Source: Anopheles merus (taxonomy: Eukaryota > Arthropoda > Insecta > Diptera > Culicidae). Taken from it: 64,000 bases of DNA. The stretch lies in assembly GCF_017562075.2 (NCBI RefSeq), contig NC_054084.1, positions 1,654,001 to 1,718,000 on the forward strand, read 5' to 3'. The notes under the pieces were generated by a model, which searched no databases, was not told the origin of the DNA, and saw only the letters and a program-made list of their open reading frames with translations. Position 1 is the stretch's first letter. Each line of letters begins with the position of its first letter. Made by a program: the position numbers and the translations under genes. Positions 21,172 to 34,413 of the stretch are shown one piece after another.

Positions 21172-24100
21172 GTAAATATTTTACAACAACATGTCACATC
21201 GCTAATCCTACTTCTAGCGTGTCTTGTAATGTTTTCCTTTGGATTGGTTTGCTGGTCCGTTTTCTTAAAATAAATATTGCTGGGTGGCCAGTATTAGCTA
21301 CGACACGGGCGTGCTGCCGATTTAATGCTTCACCGAGACCTGGCAGCTGCCAAGAAGAGAAACAAGCATAACTGATTGTTTTTAAGTGAATTATTATAAG
21401 CCATTCAGAAAAAGAATTCGACGGTTTTTTGAGATAAATCACGCACCGTTCAGGATTAAAGTAAAAATCATGTCTTTTCCCACCCCATCTGGAAGCTATT
21501 GCAACTTTAGCTCGAATATTTTTTCTCGTAAATGATGTACAAAACGGGCACAAAACAAGAAAAATGCATGCTCATTGCAATTGCTGTCCGTTTATTTGCA
21601 CTTATGATTCCACTTTGCATTGAATGTGCGTACGCCGTTTTTTTGCGTCCCTTCTCTGCGTTGTTTTAATTATTTCTGCTGATTCGTTCGTCAAACCGAT
21701 CGCTATCAGACCCGCTTTGCGGATCGCAAAGCTATCGTCATTTTAATTGTCACTAGGATGCGGCGCAAGGCGAGGATTGCTGCAGTTGAAGCGTCCTGTG
21801 TTTTTGCTTCTGTCCTCGCGTCGCGTTGCTTAACTGTACGCCCTCCGTGCGGCGTATCCTCTCACATCGCCCATCGCAGCGCCGGAATCGGGATCACTTT
21901 AGCCGCCCTTTGTTGTGGTCATTTATGATAATGATTTTAACACGTCATCACTGGCGCGGTTCGGCCGGAACTGAACACCACCGCAGTGTCACCACCGCAT
22001 ACACGGCTCCGGGGCGCGCGTGCCCGCGTTTGCATTTCGGTTTTGAGTTCAACCAAATGAGGCACATACACACCGCGTGCAGCGTGGCTTATGTTAAACG
22101 CAAAACTCTCCGGGCCGGCCTTCCGCCGACGGATAGAGGCGGCCCATAATTACTGTCATTAAAATAAAAATTATTCGAACACCTCCGTACCCTCGAACCA
22201 CGCTTTTTGCTCGTCCGTTTCATGTCCATTTGGCTGTTCGGGGCGCTTTTTTCCCCGTTCTGTTTGCTAACGTGCAGCTGCAGCTGCTGGCAGTCAGAGG
22301 TGAAAAACTAGCAGTAAGACGGAAAACGTAAGGGAAACGTTGTGCTGGCAGGGACGTGGCGTTGGTAGGTGATAAAATGAATGATGAATGTTGACCACTT
22401 CCACATTGGTCGATAGTGGGCGATGGCATAATTATTATTCAGTTTCGAAATCAAAGCGATGCACTTTTTTCCATCCATTTGTCAGTTAAAGCTGCAAGGC
22501 TTCCGTTTTTTCTACTCAGCAGTTTAATAATAGTTTTATTGTGCTACAAATAGTTCAAAGAAGAAGGGTTGTGGAGCTGATGATCGTAATATGTTGCTTT
22601 ATGGTAGATTGATCGCGTCCACAAACTGTTGGTGAGCTGTTGATTGTCGTTTAATCACCTTCTTCTATTTGTCTTAAATATAAGTTTTAATCACTCTTTT
22701 CCCCTGCAGTCAAATTACTCGCCCGCTCATCCACATGATAGATGTGGGAATCGAAACCCAAACAGTGGGCAACGCACACGCACTACATTAATCGCTTAGA
22801 GCTGCCGGCACACGTTTGAACCTGGCGAATCGGTAGCAATCGAAAGAGGCGCCACTTAGTCAAAATAGAACAACTTCCTTCGCGAAAGTTCATCACCCCG
22901 CTGATATGTCAGCGTTTTTAATTCATATTTTACGATGGCACAAACTAGAACGCCGAAGGTCATGCGTTTGTCGGTGCAAAATTCCAAAAACAGATTAAAA
23001 TACCGTTCAAATGATGCTATGCGCTCCCTCACGGGGTGTGCAGCAGCATAAGCCCCCTAAAGAGGGGATAAGAGGCTATGCCTTATCGTGGCGCCGTTTG
23101 TTTGCGCCCGCGTGGCATCGGTAGCCGATAAGGGCAAATAATGAAAATGGATTATCAATTTATTAAATATTTAATTAAAACTTTTGTCATCGAGCCACCA
23201 CCTCGTGCCGGTGGCTGGTGGGTCATAGAAAAAGAAATTGAGAAAAGTGGGCATGAAGCACGTGCTTATGCTGGCGTCTAACTCCGTGCGATGCCTTCTA
23301 CAAAGAGCCTCCCCGCAAAGTGTAAGGAAATATTCGCTAATGTTTCACACCGTTGCTTATGGGACGGATTCAGAATGGAATAGTTTCACTGCGAGCAGGA
23401 CAACTGCTGCAATACTTCGCGTTCGGGCTTTATTGGATTCCTGCGCGTAATCAATTAAAAGATTATTTGCTGCAGGAAGCGTAACCGGTCCTCGTCCCGT
23501 CTTCGGTCCCCGCACCGAGGAGGCAGTGGCAGAAAAAGAAATGCTAACGTATTGCCTTCAATTCACTCCAGCCCGGATAATGGGTAAGAAGTGGGGGCTT
23601 TTGAGAAATCGATTAGAATCACCCGCAAATGGGGAACGATTACGGAAATCGCGATTAGTCCGCTTTCGCTAGCTGACTTCTTCGTTTAGGGGCTACGGGA
23701 CTGGCGACGGATTACGTTCATCCCTTCCTGTCCCCGTCCTGGAAGGCTCGCGAAGATCGTGAAGTGACTGCACACTTTCAGCGGCAACATCATTATCGAC
23801 CGGCGGCCCACGATAAGTGAAAGACGCGAAAAGAATTTGCGTGCAAAAGCATAAGGAAGGCGGACCGGTTTCGCGTCCGATCGCAGAGTGTTTGTGTGGT
23901 TCTCTTTTTATATTCATCATGTTCGTCATCGATGTTGAAAGCCGCTGTGTCGATCGGGTTTAAAAATGTGGGTCAGCATTGCTGATGCTGATGCAAAGTT
24001 GATGATCTTCCAAAAAATCGTGACAGAGTGCCCGTACGTGTGAGTGTATGTGTGTGTACCATGCCTGGGTGCGATGGGAATCTATACAGACGTTAGACCT

Positions 24101-25133
24101 ACGGGGCCTTAAAGACGTTTCATCCAGCGGTGCAGGAATGTTGAAATCGTTTCAATTGTTTTATTCGCAGATTGGATTGAACCGATCGAAATAGTTTTGG
24201 AAGTAGATTGACCATTAGATTAGCTAATCTTTTAACTCTGATCCAAACGCCCTCTCCACCAAGCGAGCTGACCTGGTTGACCCTTTGCGGGTTAGCGGTG
24301 TGGGACGAAAACGAGATTCAATTTTCGATGAGCATGAGTTTTACGATCAGCCGTTTATGATTGGAATCGGATTCGAAAGGTGATGTAAGTGTGGAAGAAA
24401 CTTCATTTGAATCGTTGCACGCGTGGGTCTTCGAGCGAGAACAAGCATAGAGAGTTGGGAGTCACTTGTTTAGAGACCTTTTTTGACAGTTCTATATGCT
24501 TGTCTGTCATAAAGAGTGTCACTTTATTGCCTTCTCTCACTGGGATGCATCAGAATGTTGAGTTCTGCGGTTGCCTCCTCAATTTCATCTTGAAGCTTAT
24601 TATCATTTTAATCTTTCTTGGGAATAACGGCTATTCGATTAAGTAGACGCTTCTCTACAGAAGTTGTTTGGGGGCATAGTGGCTAATCAAGCATGTAATC
24701 CAACTAGGGACCACACAAGAAGCGTTGTAATAAACCTAAGCTTTACTGCAACCTTTTCATCGAACAAGTTTGTTCTTTAATTTCTTAAAGCCTCTGTTTC
24801 TATTAAGACTGCTCACTGCAAGCTCAACTCCCTCGGCCCTGTACACCTCTCAACCGTTCAGAAGGCTCAACCGGTTCGAATGGAACTCGCTGCTTCCCTT
24901 TAGTGGCGAAAACGTCGCGAATGATCGATCAAGATAAGCGATCAAGAATTATTAATATCTCATTAAGCGACCACTGATAGGGATGATTCCATTCAATTTG
25001 CAGAGAACTACTACCGCGCGCTGTGCCAGGGTGTTCGTTGGGATAGAGTTATGCTCGCCGGGTTGTCTATCCTTGACTAACCTTAAGTTCACCATCTACC
25101 AGGAAGTCCAGGCAAAAGGCGCTCCGAGAAGAG
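21172..25133 (+). other. intron-like DNA with GATA and AT-rich sites
   Basis: No gene is supported. A strong acceptor (TCACTCTTTTCCCCTGCAG) ends at 22709. The sequence beyond stays open for about 25-29 codons in two frames but has no good donor. A GATA-site group lies at 23067-23132, followed by an AT-rich stretch with TTTAATTAAAA. Another unpaired acceptor-like site is TTGTTTTATTCGCAG near 24170. Confidence 0.45.
23067..23132. promoter_or_regulatory. cluster of GATAAG motifs
   Basis: GATAAG occurs at 23067-23072, reversed as CTTATC at 23082-23087, and again at 23127-23132, with an AT-rich stretch immediately downstream. The first two are arranged as an imperfect inverted repeat (GATAAGAGGC-TAT-GCCTTATC). 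The flanking base is not A/T at every site, so not all match the WGATAR consensus. A GATA-factor enhancer is a reasonable but unproven reading. Confidence 0.3.
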
Positions 25134-25161
25134 TCAGCCAGCCAGCCAGCCAGCCAGCCAG
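25134..25161 (+). repeat. (CAGC)n tetranucleotide repeat
   Basis: Six to seven perfect tandem CAGC units. On the opposite strand it reads as (GCTG)n. Confidence 0.9.
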
Positions 25162-26356
25162 TCTGACCGAAAGAAAGCCCCGATGTTCTCGAGACGCACT
25201 AATTGGACCATCTGTGGAAAGTCGATGGTCGACGGGCGCATCCTTCTCCCGGAAGACCTTGCTAGTGTAGGCCTTTTTTGGCGTCGGTGGGAACTGACAT
25301 CGTTAGCTCGATTCGTCCCGAACTTCACATGGCAGCTTATGTTGGAACGGGTCCCTTGGGTTTGCTCTACTCCCGGGGAATCCCACCAACAAACAGGGTA
25401 GTGCCAAGGCAAGGCAGACAGACAGGGTTGATTTGCATGTCAACCGGTTGGCCGGGCCGGGCGCAGGTTCCGGACGCTGGTTCGTTCGCCTACCGGAGTT
25501 CTGCGAAGCAGCGTTTGTTTTGATTCGCAGCACAAGACGCTGCGCTTGTTAGTCTTAATTGTTTTCCAATTAGACGAACTCTGCTCTCGGTAATGGACGG
25601 GCAACTCGGTTACCATCTCTATGGGAGAGATTTTCATCCGCCTTTTTTGTTGCAGCTTTGGAGAAAGGGCGAGATGATAGCAGCCAACATAATCGAACGA
25701 TAATTGATTGTTGATGCGTGTTGGAATGTAAGGAACGCATGGTGGAATGTTTTTCTTTCGTGTGACGCAGTGTCTGGGATGGTTCTCCAAAACCAAAAAA
25801 CCGATCCAGATATTGCCAAAAAAGTGTCCTGAACCTGACTAAACACTTTCAAAATGGGATGCAAACTTATTCAGATTCATCAAACGCCTCATAAATCTGA
25901 CAAAAATCACACGAAACGGGTCATCATCTGGATTGAGCGTTTGGTGAGTTGGTGTGTCCAAAACACAAAACACAAAAAAGCTCACAAAACGCGGACCACC
26001 AGCTTGACAAGCACCCAAGGATGGCCAGATTCTGTGTCCGATGGAAAGCCATCATTCGACGCAGCAGCAGACGCCCAACAAACGCCCAATGCCGCCTGCT
26101 AGCGAACGCTTACCATTCGGAAATATGATTTACAACCATTTCCCAGTCCTGCGGCTCGGATGGTACGATCCGGTCATCTGGACAACACTGGACACTGGAG
26201 AGCGAGAACGAACAAAAAAAGAGGACAGAAACAGCCAAAGAAAGAAAGAAAGGAAAAAAGGATGCACGTAGCCAATCGATCCGCTCGGGGGACTGTCGGG
26301 GTATTAATATCTATTAAATAAATCATCATAAAAACGAAGTCAAAAAGGTTATACTT

Positions 26357-26378
26357 CTCTCTCTCTCTCTCTCTCTCT
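26357..26378 (+). repeat. (CT)n microsatellite
   Basis: Eleven uninterrupted CT units. Confidence 0.9.
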
Positions 26379-27423
26379 TGTGTGGGTTTCGTGCCTGCCA
26401 TGTCCCCGTGGCCGTTCACCGCTCCAGATGGCATCGAGCGTCGGCTCGCGTGTCCGGGCGAGTCGGTGAAATACATAAAAAAGGGATAAATATTTGATGG
26501 AAAGGTATTTTTTCATTACTTTCTGCTGCTGCTGCTGTTGCCTGCTTTCGTGGTCCGTGCATTGGTCCCACTGGCAGCAGTCCGCCGGTGGACGCATTTG
26601 GCGGAAAATAGATGGATAGATGGTCGATGACTTTCTGTCGCTTTTATCTTTGCCGTTTCTCGCTCTCTCTCCTGGGAGGAACGTTTGATGGCTCCTGGAG
26701 GGGTTGGGAAAGGGCCCATTCCCCGGGAGGGAAGTTAGCCCGGTCCTTATGGATGCTTAATTCCTGAATAGATTAGAGCAAGTGGGCACTATCGAGGACG
26801 AGCGTAGGAAAGTGGCCGGACGGCTTACTTCCTTGTGTCCTTGTGTTCGTTTCGGCTTCGGTACAGGGCAAAACCGGACAGGATGGATGTTAGATGATGG
26901 AAGTGGGATTGAATTGGATCTTATGTGTGTGTGTTGTCGCCAATCGAGAAACGTGCACACCATCGTTCTTTGGGGTCAAGTTGAGCTTTGAGCTTCCACA
27001 AGTGATCGGACATTTGACCTGGGTTAGAGTGAAGCAATTTGTGGGATGCATGCAAAAACACTCTCCTTCTCTCTCTCTAAACGTGCATGTTTGTGTTGTT
27101 TGTCAATTTTGATGATTGTCTTTTGCCTGTTTTTTTTCGCAAAAAACAGCAAAAAGAGAAGAATAGCAATTAAAAGATGCGTTTTTTGCAAGTCTGCGTT
27201 AGCATACCAATTTACCATTAATAAAAATTATTGTTACCATACCATTCTTCGGTACGTTTCCCTTTGAAGTTCAATCAGGCAAGGCAAATTTTTGCAATCA
27301 AATAAAACCACTCGCCGCAGGACGTCGCAGCAGAAAATGCCGCAATCCTTTCCCGAAGCCCCAAAACCAAAGATAAACGCGTCCACGCTGCATTAGCGAT
27401 GCTTTCACTGGTGCATTTCTCAT

Positions 27424-27428
<5 letters not shown>

Positions 27429-27484
<56 letters not shown>
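27429..27484 (+). repeat. (CT)28 microsatellite
   Basis: About 28 uninterrupted CT units with CT-rich flanks reaching roughly 27500, the longest perfect simple repeat in the window. As double-stranded GA/CT it could bind GAGA-type factors or form triplex DNA. Confidence 0.95.
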
Positions 27485-27489
<5 letters not shown>

Positions 27490-28301
27490 TCCTTCTCTTA
27501 CACTGTCAGCGTCTCCGTCTGTCCGTCCGATGCGGACACGGTCGGTACTGTCATTTATAAAAATTATCTTACATCGCCCTCATAAAAGCTTCTGCACATC
27601 CCTGCTAACCCGTTTTTCGTGCTCTTCCCTTCCGGTAGCGCGCGGTCTGTTGGCTCGGGCACCAAACCCCCGAAACGGAGTGAAAGGTGGTGGTAAAGGA
27701 GAAGTAAATACCAGCACCACCAGGTCGCTTCTTTTTCGCTCCATCATATACACTGACCTCACGGGAGCTCTTTGGCACGCTTGTGCATTGCCAACCTGAA
27801 GCGTGGTAACCGTCAGAACGATGCGTCACCCTGACGGCGTACCCGCACAGGAAGCGAACCCGAGGTCTGGTCGAGGTGATAAGAAATGTAAATACGGAAC
27901 GAAATTTAATTTGTGTAATTCAAACATACTCACACCAGCAGACGGGCCACCACGACCGGCAGCAGGTTCATTAGGGCTTTGCGTGAGGGCGTGCGGGAAA
28001 TCGTGCGTACCGAAGGGCGCACTTTTCGCCAGCGGCTTATCACCGCGTTCCCGCGTGCAACTCTGGCATGGGCATGACCGTAGAAACTACGATTTTACCT
28101 GATGAAAGTGCAGGCATCAGCTGCGGGTGTGTGTAACCGTTTGCCACGGTACACGGTCACACGGACACGGTGGCGTTTTGGGGTTTTATTCCATCTCGGT
28201 TGAAGCGAACTGCAGCATCTCGCCCTCTGCCAGCCTCGCAGCTGTTCGCAGTTAAGAGAAATTATGTGTTATTATCTGAGCGTTCTTGTCTTCTTTTTCT
28301 T

Positions 28302-28320
28302 CTGCTGCTGCTGCTGCTGC
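28302..28320 (+). repeat. (CTG)n trinucleotide repeat
   Basis: Six CTG units following a T-rich stretch. The plus frames through it are Cys/Leu-rich strings with no coding support. Confidence 0.85.
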
Positions 28321-31300
28321 GGCTGTCCCGTGTTTTTGTGTGTTTGGCCGATCTATCTGGCGTCGGGGAGGGGGGCGTTTGTTCTTTCGCGTTTAAAATC
28401 CAACCCGCGGCATCCTGCGTTGCTTGGTGTGTTTGTGTTTTTTTTGGACGCCATGTGGACGTGTCTGCAGTACGGATTATTGCTGCATGCTTGGTTCCCT
28501 TTTTGCCCTTCTCTCTGTCTCTGTCTCGATGTACGGCAGCATCTTTGCGGCAGAAGCGTATGTTTACACCGCGTACTTTGAAGGAGAAGTACCTGGAAGC
28601 AAAGTCGTCGGTGGTTCTGGTGTGATTGCCGGGGCAACAAGCTTTACCGCTTTGCTACGCGTGAATAAGATTGAGAGCGATATGTTCTATTGACGGTTTG
28701 CAATTTGTTCGTTCGTTCGAGGAGGAAAGGATCGAGTGGTATACACTTACCCATTTTTCCAATTTTATTACTTTATTGCTGACTTGCTTTTGGTTACCCT
28801 TCGCGTAGCTGCAAATCATTTTTATGCTTGCTCTGTGCAAGAGGCTGATTGTTTCTCAAACAAACAAACCCCTCAATCTTGGGTAAATTAATTTAGAACA
28901 CCTGCAGCTGGATTACTTACCCCTTTTTTTGGTCTACTAGACCCTCCAGGTATCATAAGTATCTATCATCCCGCATTTCTTCCTCGCTTGAACGAAATCG
29001 AAAGGATAAGCTTGATTAGACACTTCACCAAAAGTTCAGGCAGTTGCATTCGGCTGTGTTATCCTTTTATGCCTCTCTTATCCAAAAAAACATCTCACAC
29101 CAACAAAAGGGATAACAGTGGGCAAAATAGGAAGAGAAAACCCAAAATTTTATTGCACAGCCTTAGCTTAGCCTTTAAGCAATCCCGACAAACCCCACTG
29201 AAAGAAAAGAAGGAAAAAGCCATACCCCCGAGGGGCGGGAGTGCGGGTACGGGTACGATAAATGAACGATGAAGATAAAGTTGCCAAGGGTCTGTGTGCC
29301 GATTGTTAAACGGCAGCCAAGGTTTGGTTCCTGGGTCTCAAGTGGGTAGCGTTTAGCATTTTGGCAAAGCCACACTCACACACACATACACATACCCGAC
29401 ACGGTGTGAGAATCTTTCAGAATGCATCTCCGATCCCCTGGAGTGGAGTCGTGGTCTCTTTTCTCTTTTCTTTTGCTTTGCCGCCCGACGAGCCTCGAGG
29501 CCGTCGAGGGAAGAAAGTTTGAGTGGTTGAAATTGTTTGCGGTTTTGGGTCAAATCCCGAAAACCCTTCGCAAAGGATTCGGAAAGTGGATTAGAAGAGG
29601 CTGCACTCACTGTCTCGCTTTCTCTCTCTTTCTCTCTGTTATCGTCTTAAGGCCACATACAGCATGCACAAACACACACGGAAGCATGCGAGTGGATGAA
29701 TGTGCTCTGTTGTGTTTGTTTGTTTGTTAATTTGCTGCTTAATACTTTAAGAACTTTTGAGCCGGTAAAGCTGCCGAAGTTGCTCGCATGGAATGGTGTG
29801 AAATGTTTGTTTATTTGTCCGGTGTTTGGCAAATCATCGCTGGCTTGCTTCTTCTTCGAACGGATTGCGGAACGGGGGTAAAAAAGGTAGCTACGGGCTT
29901 TAAGGTTCCAAAGCAAGGTTTCAAAACGTGAGGCTCCGTTTCCATGCCTGTGCTGCCTGTAGTGTGGGTCCGTAATAACCTTCATGAGCATTAGTGTTTT
30001 ATAAAATCAATGCCTGAATGCATGATGGAAGTCTCCCCACTTCCTGGTCCAGCTCTGTCTGGAAGTTACCGAAAAGCAATTTAAGTTTTAAAGCCAGTTT
30101 TAAAAGCGCAAAAGTTTTATCTCGCACCGTACCATCAGCGCATGGTAGCGTCTGCTTTAAAGCGCCCTGTGCCGGTCCAACCCGGCCTCCAATTACTTAC
30201 TATCGGCCAATTTAATTTCCTACCGAAAATTTACAACTCCCTGCAGTGGCCCGTGCCGTTCCGTTCCTCCCCACGGGGAGATGCACTTGCCTCCACTGCA
30301 CACGGCGGTGGTGGTGGTAGTGGTGAGTGGGCTGCTAAACTTTAGCTTTCCCGTATCCATATCAGGGAACCATTCATCAAAATCCGTGCCGGGGCTTGGG
30401 TGTGCTGCACTTGCCGAAGGGATGTGTGTGTGTGAGAGGGGGAAGCAGCTCGGTGGTAGGAAATGGAAGCAAGTAAATAGTGCGCTAGTGTAGGATAAAT
30501 TAATTAAAACGTTTGCAATCCACCAACTCCCTTCCTTTTTGCACAAACCTGCACCACGGCTGCACTTTACCTGCACGAGGACGGCGCTGTAGAGTGGCGC
30601 TGTTGTAACGTATCTAGCAGGTTTTGTTTTGGACGGTATGTTGTCCCTACACCACCGTACTGGTCCGTGTTTCTTTGCTCCTATTTTTTACCCTTTCGCT
30701 GTGAGTGTGTGTGTGTAATTCATGCTATGTTTTAGCTAGTGTTTTTAGCTTGTTGTTATGTTGTGTCCATGGTTGATCCTTTGGAGCTTCTCCGATCCTT
30801 TTTCTGAGCTGAGAGCTGTCTGTTGATGCAGCTGGGCATGTGTGTATGTGTGTATGTGTATGTGTCTGTGTTTTACTTTTTTCTCACTTGTTTTTCCTTC
30901 TCATTTAACATACAAACATGGAGCATTGAGCTGCACGAGCTGCTAAAGTGTTACCCACTCCGGCACCCATGCTCGTCTTGATTCGTTCCTCACCTCGATG
31001 CACACGACCTTGCTCTGGATGCACCGGGCGTAGCTTCTGGAGGAAAAAAGAAGGCAAAAGTTTTGGTATGCTGTTTGTGCGAGAACGTGCGCCCGGTAGA
31101 AGCGCACTCTGTGGAACAGCATACATCACAAACCCTCGTGCAGGAGTTCATTTAGCACTTGTGGAGTGGAGTGGGGCGTCGGTGGCGCAGAAGCCAGAAG
31201 ACATCTCGTGAGATAACTCACACACCGACGCGTAGCGCATCCGGACGGGCAATGCAGCATCAATACTTGAAGCTCGATCTTGGAAAAGGAGCAGGCACAA

Positions 31301-32095
31301 GGAGATGGTAGTAGCTAGTTCTTGAGTAGCGCCACCTCGTCTCATCTCAAACGAGCCCACGAGTTGGGAGGTGGAAAAAGGACCTCGACCAGTGCAACTC
31401 GTGTGCAGTTTCTCATTTACAGTTTGAAATTTTAATTAAATAATTTTAAAGTTTCGAAGCCTGCAGCTATTTTTCGCCTCCTATCCGCCCTCATTTTGCC
31501 AAACGATGTATGAATTTTATGTGCGGAAAGTGGGCGCGAGTGCGCGCGCGTGAACGTCCGGGATCTTGCCTATCTTGTCTCGATCTATCCCATACCGCGC
31601 TGTATCTCGCGCGGGTTCGTAAAGAGGCATCGGGTTAAGAGTCCGAGTTGGGCTAGTTTTAGGGGCCATGGCGAGCTTTACTGCGAGGTTGGGGAAAGGA
31701 GGGAGAAGCCAATCAGCACTGTGAGGTACGAGTGCGGATGGTGCATTAGCAGTGATGGTAGGCAGACAGGCTCACTAGCGCCCGATCAGCCCCTTCCCGG
31801 GCGCGGCTCTCGGGCCCGTTTTCCAACTTTCGGCTAGCTGTGGCTAGAACCTTCGCCGCAAGAGTCCTTCATTATCTTCGTTTCGTTTTTTGGGCACGTC
31901 AGCATCAGCATCGCAGAGTTGCAGGCTCCTTCTCCCCTCCTCCAGGATGCGCTCCCGCCGTTGCTGACGTGGCACAATACACTACTGCCAGGGGGTTTTC
32001 CGGTACTACTTCAATTATCGTCGAAGTAGTAGGCAACACAGCGTACGGCTGGATGCCTTTTCCATCCTTCACCCGATGGCATTCGGTGTCTGAGC

Positions 32096-32097
<2 letters not shown>

Positions 32098-32131
<34 letters not shown>
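32098..32131 (+). repeat. (GT)n microsatellite
   Basis: About 16 uninterrupted GT units, with shorter GT tracts again at about 32258-32271 and 32614-32630. Confidence 0.95.
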
Positions 32132-32134
<3 letters not shown>

Positions 32135-33206
32135 TGTGCATTCATTTGTAAAGTGCAGCTGCAGTTGTGCCGAATTGCAACCGGAGATGGTACTCTCTTT
32201 CCTGCTGGATGGATGCCAAAGAACCGTCGGAACCGTTGGATTCTTCCCTTCTCTCCGTGTGTGTGTGTGTATGTAACATGACCAGCGTAGAGTTTTGCGT
32301 TTTTGGATACCGATGGTTTGGTGGGGAAGAAAACACCAACAGAAGAAGCACACAGAGCCGCCTGCACACAGCGTTGCTATTTATCCAATTATCCTCCCAG
32401 CTTCTCCGTGGACATGTAGGATGCAATTGAATTTTCGCCCACATCCCAGTGTCCACGCGTGGGTGGGGAGTAGGTGGGAATTAGACGGCAAAATTTGGGT
32501 ACCGCGAACCCGATGCCCCGAGATTGTGGCTTTCCCCGGGCAGAGTGTGCCTCGGTGTCTACATCTACACGCAGAAGTTATCAAACCGACCGAAACCGTC
32601 TCTGGGGGATGTTTGTGTGTGTGTGTGTCCAGGGCATGTTGCTCCGGGTTGCTGATGCACGTTCCGATGGCAGCAGGTTGTTGAGTGAAAATTGAATTCC
32701 TTTGTGACCGAGAGTGATGGGGAGGGTTTTTTGCTGGGAGATGGGAAGGTGGGCCATCGAAAGCGATGGGAGATCCCATTTGGCAACCGTTGTTGCATTG
32801 AAGTAGCTATCTTTTGTGGAGGCTAGGAAGCAAGGTAGGATAAACTTTGAAACTTACACACATACACGAGCCGTTGGGCCCGAAAGGTGAACCGTTTTCG
32901 CAGAACGGCAGCACGGGAACTGGCGGTGGTGGTGGCGGTGGTTTGCTGGAGTTTGTTAATTATCGTGGAAATAAACTTCCGACGAAGATTTCACATCTTG
33001 ATTGACTGGCCAGGCACTAATGAATCTCAAATCCGGTTGTCCTGAGCTACCGATAATGACCGTAATGAAGGAGAGAAGGGGTTTCTGCTGCTCCAGCGAA
33101 GCCACGTTGGTGTGGATCTCTTTAAACGCTAAAACAACACACGGTTCAAGTGTTTAATATCGTTGTCTGTTGGGGTTTGGTTGGTTTTTTTTCTTTTCCC
33201 CTACAG

Positions 33207-33245
33207 GAAAAGCAAGAGTTTGACCCGCACTTTCGTGAGGTGGGT
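33207..33245 (+). other. candidate 39-nt (or 33-nt) coding microexon
   Basis: The acceptor is excellent: GGTTTTTTTTCTTTTCCCCTACAG ends at 33206. Two overlapping donors follow: GAG|GTGGGT at 33239/33240 (33-nt exon) and GGT|GTAAGC at 33245/33246 (39-nt exon). Both lengths keep frame. The open frame reads EKQEFDPHFREVG and would stay open to TAA 33375-33377 if unspliced (56 residues). Two donors six bases apart would give a two-residue alternative splice. The product is not recognised. Confidence 0.35.
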
Positions 33246-34394
33246 GTAAGCATAGGCTCCTTCCGTTTCCGAGCCATCCACTCTGATACTCACCCTCCTC
33301 AATACAAACAGATAGCAAAACAACCCCGAAAACAGCACCTTCGTGAGCGTCCCGATAATAATCATAGAGCGCGGTAATAGGTGACTGTATACAATAATTA
33401 CAGGTGAGGAGGGGCGAAATTCTCTATAATTTACATTTCAAACCTAAAGTGGTGGTTATAGCTATAACAAAAACCAGAGCGATGCCCCAACACCAAAACG
33501 AGCTCAGAAGGGGAACTGGAAACTGGAAGCGATGGAGGATTGTGCTGAGGTTTGAGCAAAAAGGAAACACGAAAAAGAAAGAAAACTCCGTAGTGGGGAT
33601 ACGCCCGACGCCTCAGGGCACAGGGAAACTATTTGCAGAGGGAGGGAGGCAGGAGGAAGATGCAAAGATGGAATGCTAGGGGTCAGAGTGGAGCGGCTTT
33701 AGCTAAGAATGCACAAATTGTTGTGGTCCGGTGGAATGGAGAGCTCGCGTTGAGCAAAGGGAAGGTACGTTTGGGAAGTTTTTTGCAGGTTTCAGATCGT
33801 TTGTACTCTAAAAAAAGCTAAAATGTAAATTGATATTATTTATGGGAATTAACCCTATTATGGCTGATGTAATTAACTTCATTGCTTGAAGTGTTTGGGG
33901 CAGGTTATGCAAAATGTGTTAAACAAGATAATGAAATAGTCATCTTCATCTTTTGTGTGCCATAGAAAGAGCAAACTTGCTCCATAAATAGTCATTCCGG
34001 GCTGATCTTTGAACTGCTTCCTTCAATATATTTCGAGCTAGTAAGATCATCTTTAAGCCGCAGTGGAAAAAAAGCACATCAATCCATCCAAGCATGCACC
34101 ACACAGTTCTCGGTTCGCGAAGAATCGATGGCTACGGAACAAATTGCCATGTTCTGGTGCACGTTGCTCGCGGGCCGCTTGGTTGTAAAAGCGATGAACC
34201 GATAGCCACCTAGACTGAACCGCTGCTGGGCCCGCAGGACATCTCTAATACCATTCTTCATGGTCAGTTTTCGCGCATGGTATGGCGTTTCTATTGCAAA
34301 GGAGAGATTTTGTACCAACCAAAGGACCCCTCTGAACAGAAAAAAACCACCTGACTCGTGGAGGTTCTGCTGCCTTACCGCGTTGTGTTTTTTT

Positions 34395-34413
34395 CTCTCT
34401 CTCTCTCTCTCTC
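34395..34413 (+). repeat. (CT)n microsatellite
   Basis: About nine CT units after a T run. Confidence 0.9.

Larger units (their letters stand above)
25162..33206 (+). other. intron-like DNA rich in simple repeats
   Basis: No gene is supported. The block holds CT tracts at 26357-26378 and 27429-27484, CTG runs at about 26522-26540 and 28302-28320, and GT tracts near 32098-32131 and 32614-32630. AT islands occur near 30490-30505 and 31425-31455. Minus-strand donors with consensus GTAAGT occur at about 28750 and 28917, but without convincing acceptors or frames. An abutting CCTCCAG|GTATCA at 28950/28951 is noted under findings. Confidence 0.45.

Noticed and set aside
22710..22800. Possible exon after the strong acceptor ending at 22709
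   Set aside because: The acceptor is good and two frames stay open for 25-29 codons, but there is no usable donor and no polyadenylation signal, so an exon cannot be defined.
25003..25075. Acceptor-like CAATTTGCAG followed by NYYRALCQGVRWDRVM
   Set aside because: The peptide looked exon-like at first, but the pyrimidine tract is weak, there is no donor, and a stop follows soon after.
27421..27500. Long CT tract considered as a splice polypyrimidine tract
   Set aside because: The first AG lies downstream without a donor or coding context. A microsatellite explains it fully.
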